Shown here in pieces: positions 8,859 to 16,660 of a DNA stretch of 43,494 nucleotides. Positions within the stretch are counted from its first letter, which is position 1; each line of letters starts with the position of its first letter. Source of the DNA: a bacterium (lineage in GTDB: Bacteria; Bdellovibrionota_C; UBA2361; OMII01); NCBI GenBank assembly GCA_017853605.1, contig JAFMJG010000006.1, forward strand, positions 1 to 43,494, in the 5' to 3' direction. Made by a program: the position numbers and the translations under genes. The notes below the pieces were generated by a model that saw only the letters and a program-made list of their open reading frames with translations, did not search any database and had not been told where the DNA came from.

Positions 8859-8865
8859 GGAGCAT

Positions 8866-9849
8866 ATGCTTGACATTCTCGGGATGGGAACGTGCCATCC
8901 AACCACATCCATCGACAACAAGTTCCTCGAGGCGCTCGATGTCGGCACCAATGCCCAGTGGATCGAGGAGAAGATCGGAATTCTTGAGCGCGTTACGACG
9001 CTGACGGCAGACTACATAAAGACCACGCGCAACCAAGACCCTCGCATGGCGGCCGAAATTGCTTCCATGTCGGCCACGGACATGGGAACGGAGGCGGCAA
9101 AAAAGGCGCTTGCCCAGGCTGGTATCGCTGCCAAGGATGTCGGGATGATAATCGTCAATTGCTGCGCGCCGAGGGAGACCCTTCCGGGGGAGGCAGTGCG
9201 CATCGCCGAGCGCCTTGACTGTCCTGGGGTTGCCTACGACGTCTACACGGCCTGCCCTGCATTTGCCCTGCACGTGGACTTCCTGCGCAACTTTAGGGAA
9301 GAGGAGCTTCCGGAGTTTGTGCTCTGTATCTCGACAGCCGCGATGACGCAGCACGTCAACTACAATGACCGTTCAGACGGGGCGATCTGGGGAGATGGCG
9401 CCGCAGCGTGGGTCATGTCCGCCCGCCACAAGGGGAAGCTTGAGGTGCTGGAGAGCTTCTTTACGGCAGATCCGACCCGGTGCGAGGCGGTTGTCGTCGA
9501 CAGCTTTGGCTTCTTTAGGCAGGACGGCAGGGCTGTGCGCGACTTCTCCGTGCGCCAGACAGTGCGCCTCGTCAAGTCGATAGAGGAATCACACGCGATT
9601 GACTGGGGCCGAGACGTGTTCATCGGCCACCAGGCCAACCGCACCATGCTCGAGCAGATCGTCAACAACCGCGACATCCCCGCGTCGAACCACTGGCACA
9701 ACGTGACCTACCTTGGCAACCAGGCGGGCGCTGGAGCTCCTGCGGTGCTCTCGATGCACTGGGACAAGATCGTCCCGGGCCAGCACATCGTTGTGGCTGT
9801 TGTGGGAGCGGGGCTTTCGTGGGGATCAATCGTGATGCGCGCGCGCTAG
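8866..9849 (+). CDS. 3-oxoacyl-ACP synthase III family ketosynthase, catalytically complete
   Basis: A 327-residue KAS III-like enzyme. The Cys-His-Asn triad is intact: Cys 130 in YDVYTACPAF, His 255 in GHQANR and Asn 285 in YLGNQAGAG. The family condenses an acyl primer (usually acyl-CoA) with malonyl-ACP or another acyl thioester by decarboxylative or related Claisen chemistry. The N-terminus (GMGTCHPTTSIDN) is FabH/OleA-like, but the primer and product cannot be read from sequence. The Shine-Dalgarno GGGAGC lies between the preceding stop and ATG 8866, so the pair is one operon. No acyl carrier protein, malonyltransferase or reductase gene is nearby. Its stop overlaps that of the converging gene in the four bases CTAG. 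Confidence 0.93.
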   Translation: MLDILGMGTCHPTTSIDNKFLEALDVGTNAQWIEEKIGILERVTTLTADYIKTTRNQDPRMAAEIASMSATDMGTEAAKKALAQAGIAAKDVGMIIVNCCAPRETLPGEAVRIAERLDCPGVAYDVYTACPAFALHVDFLRNFREEELPEFVLCISTAAMTQHVNYNDRSDGAIWGDGAAAWVMSARHKGKLEVLESFFTADPTRCEAVVVDSFGFFRQDGRAVRDFSVRQTVRLVKSIEESHAIDWGRDVFIGHQANRTMLEQIVNNRDIPASNHWHNVTYLGNQAGAGAPAVLSMHWDKIVPGQHIVVAVVGAGLSWGSIVMRAR

Positions 9850-11225
9850 GCGGCGCCTGCGACGACCGGTCTCTGCCGTTCCCGTATTGAGCACAGCAGG
9901 CTCCCAACGAGCATCCACACGATGATGAGCACCTCGCTGTCCCCGATGTTGTACTCAACCAAGCCCGCGGCCTGCCAGGAAATGAAGGCGCACCCTGCGC
10001 TCACGGCGAGAATATCCCTCCTATGCGCGAACGAGCAGCGAAGGAGCGCAACAATGAACCAGGCAAAGAGCGCCAAGCCTATCCAGCCCATCTCTGCAAG
10101 GATGTTGAGCGCATTGTTGTGGAAATGCTTGAGCTCTTGCGGAATCTCAGGGGCTAGCTGGCGGATGATTCCGCTATTGTGGTACCCGATTCCAAGAGGA
10201 TACTCGGATGCCAAGTCGAGGGCCATTCTCCACATCGTGCTCCGGCCCCCGGGAATGGTGAAGTGCTCGTAGGATGCCGCGATCCGTTCCCGAACCGGGG
10301 CGAGCGCGACGACAGCAAAAGCGCTCGCTCCCAGAAGGGCGCCAAGCACCCGCCGTGCGTAAAAGGCAAAAAAGACGGCGCAGCCCGCGAGCACGCCCAG
10401 CCACGGGCCGCGCTTGAGGTTTAGCAGAAGGGCGCTCACGAGCAGGGGAGCCTGAACAGAGGCGAGCAAGGCGACCCGCTGGGCTGCTCCAGAGGATCTC
10501 AGGGAGCGGCGAATGAGCCACAGGAAGAGGAGAGCTGTGAAGCCGATCAGGGCTGCAAGCGCTGCGGGCTGCAGCGCAAGCTGCTGATGAAAGCCCAGGG
10601 AGGTAAGCGCCACGGCGAGAACGCATCCAGCAGCGATGCAGCTGCGGGCATGCATGCGGCTGCGGTCCTGCTGCGCGTAGTGCCACATGAGCCCGATTGC
10701 CATGACGGTAGTGACAGCGAGCTGTCCGGCTTCGGTGACCTTGCCCTGGAAGAGCTCAGGCACAGCGGCTGGAAATGCCGACTCGAGCACCGAATGAACA
10801 GCCGAGATGCTTTGGCCGGCGAGCACAGCAGATGCCGTCTGCGCGAGCGGCGCGTGCCGCAGGAATACCACGATGGTGCCCGCGAAGAACGCGAGGGAGA
10901 TGAGAGACGGGAGCCCGTTTCGGAAGCTAACGCCGACACACAGGGAGAGCGCGCAAGTGACGAGAAAAAACGCCACTGGAACCAGCACCCGGCGCTCTTG
11001 GCTCGTAAGCGCAGCACGATGGGACGCCGTCACGGCGGAGACAAGCCACAAGACGATCAGGGGCGCGAGCACGGCGTAGGCCAGCGAGAGCTTGAGCGGC
11101 ATCAGGAATGCCGCTAGGGGGCAGCCGACTGAAAAAATTGTGGCCTTTGGGGAGCGTGCGGCCTGTTCCCAACCCGTGGCGCCCCTATCGCTGCGCTCCG
11201 TTTCGGGTTGAGAGTTAGTGGCCAT
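9846..11225 (-). CDS. O-antigen ligase/polymerase-like membrane protein (Wzy_C family)
   Basis: A 459-residue protein with about ten to twelve membrane helices and the Wzy_C signature: LKRGPWLGV (about 270-278, essential-arginine region), the loop with GRSTMWRMAL (327-336) and PLGIGYHN (343-350), then HFHNNALNILAEMGWIGL (367-384). Members either ligate O-antigen to lipid A-core (WaaL) or polymerise or transfer other glycans; sequence alone does not separate them. It acts in the inner membrane with its catalytic loop in the periplasm. It lies downstream of the membrane-anchored repeat protein on the same strand (88 bases between them). Together with the GT9, GT-C-like and SGNH genes at 16-21 kb it points to a surface polysaccharide. 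Confidence 0.85.
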   Translation of the reverse strand: MATNSQPETERSDRGATGWEQAARSPKATIFSVGCPLAAFLMPLKLSLAYAVLAPLIVLWLVSAVTASHRAALTSQERRVLVPVAFFLVTCALSLCVGVSFRNGLPSLISLAFFAGTIVVFLRHAPLAQTASAVLAGQSISAVHSVLESAFPAAVPELFQGKVTEAGQLAVTTVMAIGLMWHYAQQDRSRMHARSCIAAGCVLAVALTSLGFHQQLALQPAALAALIGFTALLFLWLIRRSLRSSGAAQRVALLASVQAPLLVSALLLNLKRGPWLGVLAGCAVFFAFYARRVLGALLGASAFAVVALAPVRERIAASYEHFTIPGGRSTMWRMALDLASEYPLGIGYHNSGIIRQLAPEIPQELKHFHNNALNILAEMGWIGLALFAWFIVALLRCSFAHRRDILAVSAGCAFISWQAAGLVEYNIGDSEVLIIVWMLVGSLLCSIRERQRPVVAGAA

Positions 11226-11313
11226 GATGCTTCAGTGCGCGTTCCGTTTGTTGACGTTGCAGTAACCAGCTGCGCCCCTCGCCCTGCAGGCTGCTGCTGG
11301 TGACTGCTGGGGC

Positions 11314-12390
11314 CTATGAGCCGGAGTCCGCCGCCTCGTTCTCCTGCTGGCTGAACTCCTCCTTGATCTTTTGGGCAAACTCAACTGCAACTGGCGACCT
11401 GTTCCTTTCAATCACGGAATCTACATACTCCTGGAGGCCGTCCTCGAGGTTCACATGTTCCATTGCATCCTTGAGCAGGGCGCGGTCGGCCTCTGGGTTC
11501 TGCGAGGACTCAAGCTCATTGAAGACCATCATGAGCCCCGGCATGCCAGAGTTGAGCGCAGACTTCACCCACAGGTGGGAGTAGCTGTCGCGCTGGTTGA
11601 TGAGCGGCTGCACGGCGGGAAGGGAGTCCTCGTCCAGGATCATCTCTCCCGGCCCGATGCCAGACGCGTAGTAGCCATCTGGATCGCCCCGCTCGCGAAT
11701 GTGGTTGTTGAGGAGCTCCACCGCCTGCACCGTCCCCTGGTTTGTGATCGCCGCGACCGAAGCCTCCCTAAGGGTGTCATTTGGGGAAACCATCTGATCG
11801 CCGAGAAATCGGACGACATCCTCATTGCCGAGCGCGAGCTCGACGGCTTCGGCGTACAGGTCGGCGTCCTCGTTTGTTCGGGCGCTCTTGATAGAGTCGA
11901 CGAGGGCCTGCACGTTCTCAAGCCGCCCGCTGATCGCCAAGATCTCGGCCATATAGGCGCGCTGCTCTTGGGGTGTTGAGGGGTCAGAGGTCTTTTCGCG
12001 GACAGACTCATAGAAGGCCGGGCACCACGAGCAGTCGGGCCCTGGCAACGTGAACTGCTCAAGAATAGAGTCATCATAGTCCTTGCTACCCTTGAGGATC
12101 GCTTCCATTGCAGCGTCGGCCGATGGATATATCTCTGAGGCAGGCTTTACCTGCGGCAGGCTCTCAGAGTCGTCCGTCTCCTCGCGGTCAGCCAGGCTCT
12201 CGCGCCCGATCGGGATCGGATTCGCCACTGAGCCCCCAGTTGAGGGGGAACCAGGCTTGGGATTTGCAGGCTGTCGGGCTTGAGGGGTGTTATTGTCTGC
12301 GACCCTCTCTGAGCCTCGCGGTCGGCTGAAGGAGTAAACGGCGGCGGCTATAACTGAGAGGAGGATAAGGGGGACGATAGCTTTCTTCAT
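11314..12390 (-). CDS. Membrane-anchored protein with helical (HEAT-like) repeats and a CxxC motif
   Basis: A 358-residue protein. Residues 3-20 form a signal anchor or signal peptide. A low-complexity Pro/Gly/Ser/Asp linker covers about 24-85. Helical repeats cover about 90-345, with spacing reminiscent of HEAT/ARM repeats (for example VRFLGDQMVSPNDTLREASV). A CSWC pair at 120-123 sits at the start of the folded part and could form a disulfide or hold a metal. I do not recognise a named family. ATG 12390 is preferred to a start 53 codons upstream because it begins the hydrophobic segment and has AAAGG before it. It probably faces the periplasm. Confidence 0.75.
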   Translation of the reverse strand: MKKAIVPLILLSVIAAAVYSFSRPRGSERVADNNTPQARQPANPKPGSPSTGGSVANPIPIGRESLADREETDDSESLPQVKPASEIYPSADAAMEAILKGSKDYDDSILEQFTLPGPDCSWCPAFYESVREKTSDPSTPQEQRAYMAEILAISGRLENVQALVDSIKSARTNEDADLYAEAVELALGNEDVVRFLGDQMVSPNDTLREASVAAITNQGTVQAVELLNNHIRERGDPDGYYASGIGPGEMILDEDSLPAVQPLINQRDSYSHLWVKSALNSGMPGLMMVFNELESSQNPEADRALLKDAMEHVNLEDGLQEYVDSVIERNRSPVAVEFAQKIKEEFSQQENEAADSGS

Positions 12391-12634
12391 GGTTCGGTTA
12401 CCTTTGGGGATCAACACCAAGCTGCTCGGACGCCTGTAGAGGGGGAATATTTCTCGGCGCCCCAAGCGAGCTCCTACGTTATAGAGGCAAGTGGCCCGAA
12501 GGGAAAGGTCAAAAGCCCCAAGAATCATCGCTATGAGCTTGGTATTCATGGATTTTTTGCGGAAGCCACAGTGTGCAAGTTAGGCCCAGCTAGAGCTGTC
12601 CAAGGGCGTTAAGGCTCATGCGACCCCTATCATC

Positions 12635-12686
12635 CCTGTTAACCCGAGATGAAACGCGCGTGTTGCATGGGTCCTGCGAACCCGAG
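12635..12686 (+). repeat. Two 14-base direct repeats (CCTGnnAACCCGAG) in the metH upstream region
   Basis: Copies at 12635-12648 and 12673-12686 match at 12 of 14 bases and are offset by 38 bases. They lie 150-200 bases upstream of the metH start codon. They could be paired binding sites for a regulator or part of a structured leader; neither is proven. Confidence 0.45.
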
Positions 12687-12777
12687 CAAGCCGGTTTCCG
12701 CCCGGATACAAAGCTGATATAGCCGTATTTACAGGCGGTTGCGCACCTACTAGGGTGCCCCTTCCCTGTCCGCCACC

Positions 12778-12808
12778 AGCCGCCCAAAAGGGCGTTAGCG
12801 AGGCGGCT
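12778..12808 (+). promoter_or_regulatory. Mutually exclusive hairpins before metH
   Basis: CGCCC (12781-12785) can pair with GGGCG (12790-12794) across an AAAA loop. AGCCGCC (12778-12784) can instead pair with GGCGGCT (12802-12808). The two stems share bases 12781-12784, so only one can form at a time. The structure ends 30 bases before the metH ATG. This resembles a translational switch, but no ligand-binding fold is recognisable. Confidence 0.35.
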
Positions 12809-12838
12809 GTTTCGAGTACTAGCGTGTAGAGTGAAGTA

Positions 12839-15800
12839 ATGGCGCCTGCGGACCGATTTTTAAGACGGATGAAAGAAAAGGTGATCATCGCCGACGGGGC
12901 GATGGGCACCATGATCCAGCTCGCCAATCCGTCGGTCGATGACTACGGCGGACTTGACGGGTGCAATGAGTACCTAATCTGCACCAAGCCCGGCCTCATC
13001 AAGGAGATCCATGCCAAGTACCTTGAGGCGGGTGCGGACCTCATCGAGACCAACACCTTCGGCTCCTCAAGGCTTGTGCTCGCAGAGTACGACGTGGGGG
13101 AACGGGCCTACGAAATCTCCAAGCTCAACGCGGAGGCTGCGCGCGCTGCGGCATCAGACTTTTCTTCTGCGGCATGGCCCCGCTTCGTGTCGGGCTCCGT
13201 TGGGCCAGGCACAAAGCTGCCTACCCTTGGGCACATCACCTACGATGACATGTTTGAGTCCTACCTGCCGCAGATGATGGGGCTGCTCGATGGGGGGGTA
13301 GACCTTCTTCAGATTGAGACCTGCCAAGACATGCTCCAGGCCAAGTGTGCCGTGGCGGCTGCAATTGAGGGCATGCGGCGCTGCAAGAGGCGGGTGCCGA
13401 TCTGCGTCACCGTCACGATTGAGACAACGGGCACGATGCTTGTCGGCACGGAGGTGGCGGCTGCCCTCGTGGTGCTTGAGAGCCTTCCGGTTGACATGAT
13501 CGGGTTTAATTGCGCAACCGGCCCCGACATGATGCAGGAGAACGTGAGGTACCTGTGCGCGTCGGGCCGGTACCCAGTTGCCGTGCTGCCGAACGCGGGA
13601 CTGCCCCGCAATGACGGCGGCCGCGCGGTATACGACCTCTCTGCTGAAATGCTTGCCGACTACCACGAAGTGTTTGTGAAAGACTTCGGCGCCGCGATTG
13701 TTGGCGGCTGCTGCGGAACGACTCCCGCGCACATCCAGGCGCTCTTTAACAGGGTCGGGAGCCTGGCCCCGAAGGCTCCGCAGGGGAAGCTTGAGCCCCA
13801 CGTGGCGTCGAATTACAGCGCGGTTGCCCTCGACCAGCCCGGCACCTCCCCGCTTATCATCGGCGAGCGCTGCAATGCCAATGGATCAAAGCTCTTTCGC
13901 GAGCACCTCTTGGCCGAGAATTGGGAAGCTATCGTTGAGATGGGCCGCAAGGAAGTTGAGGAGGGGGCGCACGTCCTCGATGTGTGCACTGCGTACGTGG
14001 GGCGGAACGAGGTCAAGGACATGACAGAAGTCGTGTCCCGCTTCGTTGGACAGGTCACCGCGCCCCTCATGATCGACTCGACGCAGCTTGATGTTCTTGA
14101 GGCAGCCCTCAAGCTCGTGGGCGGCCGGGCGATTATCAATTCGATCAATCTTGAGGATGGCGAAGAGAAGTTTGACAAGATCTGCGAGCTGGCGAGCCGG
14201 TTTGGCGCAGCGCTAGTCGCCCTGACGATTGACGAAGAGGGCATGGCGAAGACAGCGGACAAGAAGCTCGCTGTCGCCGAGAGAATCTACAAGCTGTGTA
14301 CCGAGCGCCACGGCATCCCAGGCGAGGCCCTGATCTTCGATCCCCTTACCTTTACTATTGGTTCTGGTGACGAGGACAGCCGAAAGGCTGGCATAGAGAC
14401 CTTGAGCGGCATTAGCCTCATCAAGCAGCGGTTTCCGGACGTTAGGACGGTGCTCGGGCTCTCGAATATCTCGTTTGGGCTCAAGCCCTACCCGCGGCAG
14501 ATCCTCAACTCAGTGTTCCTCGCGGAGGCCATCAAGAGCGGGCTCGATTCCGCCATTGTGCACCAGGGCAAGATACTGCCAACGCACAAGATAGCTCCCG
14601 AGCTGCTGCAGATATCGCTCGACCTCATTTATGACCGCCGGAGAGACGGCTACGACCCCCTCTTTTCGTTTATCGAGAAGCTCCAGGGCGCAGTTGCCGA
14701 AAAGACAGAGGAAACATCGCTTACCGGGCCGATTGAGGAGGTCCTAAAGAGGGTCATCATCGACGGCAGAAAGCAGGGCATAGAGCAGCTCCTCGACAGG
14801 GGGCTTGAGAGCTACGCGCCGCTTGAGATCATAAACAACGTGCTTCTCGAGGGAATGAAGGTCGTCGGTGACCTGTTCGGCCGGGGCGAGATGCAGCTTC
14901 CGTTTGTGCTGCAGTCAGCAGAGACGATGAAGAAGGCTGTGGCCTACCTTGAAAAGTTCATGGACAAGGTAGAGGGCAGCGAAAAAGGCTGCATGGTGAT
15001 CGCCACCGTGAAGGGAGATGTCCACGATATCGGCAAGAACCTTGTGGATATCATCCTCACAAACAACGGCTACAAGGTGGTCAACCTCGGCATTAAGCAG
15101 CCGCTTGAGGCGATTCTTGCGGCAGCCGAGGAGCACAAGCCGGACGCCATCGGCATGTCAGGGCTTCTGGTGAAGTCGACCCTCGTCATGAAGGAGAACC
15201 TTGAGGAGATGAGCCGGAGAGGGGTGTCGACCCCAGTCGTATGCGGGGGCGCAGCGCTAAACCGCGCGTATGTGGAGGTTGACCTGAGCGCAGCCTACAC
15301 GACAGGCAAGGTGTACTACGGCGCAGACGCGTTCACGGGCCTCAAGATCATGGATGAGCTGACCGGCCGGGCAGCCGAGAAGGTCCTGACCTCTGATGCG
15401 GCCCAGCCGAAGGAGCGAAAGGGCGAGATGCGCGTTGAGCGTGAGGCGCGGGTTGCCGGCAAGGCGGAGGAGTACTTCGACACGCAGACGCCGCAGGTCG
15501 AGTCAGTTCCCGTTCCGCCTTTCTGGGGCGTCCGCTACGTTGAGCAGCCAGAGCTTAACTTGCGCGAGCTCTTTACCTTTATTAACCGCAAGGCGCTGTA
15601 TGCAAACCAATGGCAGTACCGGCGCGGAACGCGCTCCACAAAGGAGTACAAGGACTTTGTCCAGAGCCACGTTGACCCCCTCTTCTACCAGTGGTGTGAG
15701 AGGGCGATCGACCGCGGCTGGATTCAGCCCAAAGTGGCGTACGGGTACTTCCCGTGCAACAGCGACAGGAATGAGCTGGTGGTGTTTCGCCCGGACGACC

Positions 15801-16306
15801 ATGGCAAGGAGCACTGCCGCATCAAGTTTCCGCGGCAGATTGCGGATGCGCGCAGGTGTATCGCGGACTTCTTTCTTCCCCTCTCGTCGGGGCGGAGAGA
15901 TGTCGTGGCATTCCACGTTGTCACCTCTGGGGCGCTTGCGTCCGAGAAGTGCGCAGAGCTGTTTAAGTCTGACCAGTACACCGACTATCTCCACTTTTAT
16001 GGGCTGTCCGTCGAGACTGCCGAGGCGCTCGCGGAGTTCTGGCACCGGCGCATACGCCATGAGCTGGGGATTGCAGGCGAGGATGGCGCGACGATTGAGT
16101 CGCTCTTCCGGCAGACCTACCACGGGGAGCGCTACAGCTTTGGGTACCCCGCGTGCCCGAACCTTGAGGACCAGAAGCATATCTTTGAGTTGCTTGAGCC
16201 TGAGAGAATCGGGGTCACGTTAAGCTCGGAGTGGCAGCTCGTTCCAGAGCAGTCAACCTCGGCAATAATCGTGCACCATCCGGAGTCCTGCTACTTCTCG
16301 ATTTAG
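12839..16306 (+). CDS. metH: Cobalamin-dependent methionine synthase
   Basis: A 1155-residue enzyme that transfers a methyl group from 5-methyltetrahydrofolate through cob(I)alamin to homocysteine. All four modules are present. The homocysteine/betaine methyltransferase domain (about 8-310) has zinc ligands Cys 224 (GFNCATG) and Cys 291/292 (GGCCGTTPAH). The pterin-binding domain (about 340-600) has IGERCNANGS and MIDST. The B12 cap and binding domains (about 620-850) have the DxHxxG motif at Asp 727, His 729 and Gly 732 (VKGDVHDIGKN). The AdoMet reactivation domain (about 880-1150) has RYSFGYPACP. Length is slightly under E. coli MetH (1227). The start at ATG 12839 gives a normal N-terminus. 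It is the only gene of its pathway in the window. Confidence 0.98.
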   Translation: MAPADRFLRRMKEKVIIADGAMGTMIQLANPSVDDYGGLDGCNEYLICTKPGLIKEIHAKYLEAGADLIETNTFGSSRLVLAEYDVGERAYEISKLNAEAARAAASDFSSAAWPRFVSGSVGPGTKLPTLGHITYDDMFESYLPQMMGLLDGGVDLLQIETCQDMLQAKCAVAAAIEGMRRCKRRVPICVTVTIETTGTMLVGTEVAAALVVLESLPVDMIGFNCATGPDMMQENVRYLCASGRYPVAVLPNAGLPRNDGGRAVYDLSAEMLADYHEVFVKDFGAAIVGGCCGTTPAHIQALFNRVGSLAPKAPQGKLEPHVASNYSAVALDQPGTSPLIIGERCNANGSKLFREHLLAENWEAIVEMGRKEVEEGAHVLDVCTAYVGRNEVKDMTEVVSRFVGQVTAPLMIDSTQLDVLEAALKLVGGRAIINSINLEDGEEKFDKICELASRFGAALVALTIDEEGMAKTADKKLAVAERIYKLCTERHGIPGEALIFDPLTFTIGSGDEDSRKAGIETLSGISLIKQRFPDVRTVLGLSNISFGLKPYPRQILNSVFLAEAIKSGLDSAIVHQGKILPTHKIAPELLQISLDLIYDRRRDGYDPLFSFIEKLQGAVAEKTEETSLTGPIEEVLKRVIIDGRKQGIEQLLDRGLESYAPLEIINNVLLEGMKVVGDLFGRGEMQLPFVLQSAETMKKAVAYLEKFMDKVEGSEKGCMVIATVKGDVHDIGKNLVDIILTNNGYKVVNLGIKQPLEAILAAAEEHKPDAIGMSGLLVKSTLVMKENLEEMSRRGVSTPVVCGGAALNRAYVEVDLSAAYTTGKVYYGADAFTGLKIMDELTGRAAEKVLTSDAAQPKERKGEMRVEREARVAGKAEEYFDTQTPQVESVPVPPFWGVRYVEQPELNLRELFTFINRKALYANQWQYRRGTRSTKEYKDFVQSHVDPLFYQWCERAIDRGWIQPKVAYGYFPCNSDRNELVVFRPDDHGKEHCRIKFPRQIADARRCIADFFLPLSSGRRDVVAFHVVTSGALASEKCAELFKSDQYTDYLHFYGLSVETAEALAEFWHRRIRHELGIAGEDGATIESLFRQTYHGERYSFGYPACPNLEDQKHIFELLEPERIGVTLSSEWQLVPEQSTSAIIVHHPESCYFSI

Positions 16307-16660
16307 GGCTGGCATGAGTGCGGGCGCGTTGCCGCTGGATCAGAAGCGGCGTGAGCTGTGCCTCCTGCCCGGCGCTGGCGAGCTCCTCGGCGACGGAACC
16401 GGCGTCCCAGGCGGATAGTGAGCACCGGCCGTAGAGCTTGTGTGGCGCACGGAGTGCCAGATGGCCACAATCGCCAAAAAGCGCGCTGGGCAAATCGTGA
16501 GACCTAGTCAAGCGGCGAAGAACGTTCCACACTTGTTTCTTCAGGAGCGCCGCCAGCAGCACTGTTGAGGCCTGCCCTAAACTTTTGGAGCGTGCTGAAT
16601 AATGAATTTCCGCAGTCGGAAGGGCAGGGCCGGCTTGGCAGCTGTGCCGAAGGTCCTGTC
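16307..16660. other. 354-bp region between metH and the GT-C-like gene
   Basis: Its left part carries the SGNH gene remnant described separately. The right part (about 16450-16660) shows no recognisable gene, terminator or strong promoter; a GAAGG ribosome binding site at 16649-16653 serves the next gene. Confidence 0.5.
16331..16450 (-). pseudogene. Decayed 3' fragment of a second SGNH hydrolase gene
   Basis: Bases 16331-16393 align without gaps to 18618-18680, the 3' end of the intact SGNH hydrolase gene, at 49 of 63 positions by eye, including the identical 13-mer at 16372-16384 and 18659-18671. Read on the minus strand it gives VAEELASAGQEAQLTPLLIQR against IAEQLASAWQEEWLKPLPIQR in the intact gene (one segment of each). 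The stop codon is lost, a one-base indel follows, and the catalytic DxxH motif is destroyed (only KLYGRCSL remains where KYHPSI is expected). Upstream similarity fades by about 16450. It is a remnant of a duplicated or exchanged gene copy, not a functional gene. Confidence 0.75.

Larger units (their letters stand above)
12391..12838. other. 448-bp divergent intergenic region upstream of metH
   Basis: No convincing gene is seen here. It must contain promoters for the minus-strand repeat protein and for metH. Toward metH it holds two near-identical 14-base direct repeats and a pair of mutually exclusive hairpins, listed separately. A weak promoter-like pair for metH is TTAGCG (12795) and TACTAG (12817), 16 bases apart. 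I looked for a cobalamin riboswitch because metH needs B12; only a loose match to a B12-box core is present around 12688-12703, and the rest of the motif is missing. Confidence 0.5.

Noticed and set aside
12560-12710. Cobalamin riboswitch upstream of metH
   Set aside because: A GCCACAGTG stretch and a loose B12-box-like AGCCGGTTTCCGCC occur, but spacing and the remaining conserved segments are missing.
15396-16223. A 275-codon plus-strand frame inside the 3' end of metH
   Set aside because: Arg/Ser-rich shadow of the reactivation domain of MetH, with no start signal.
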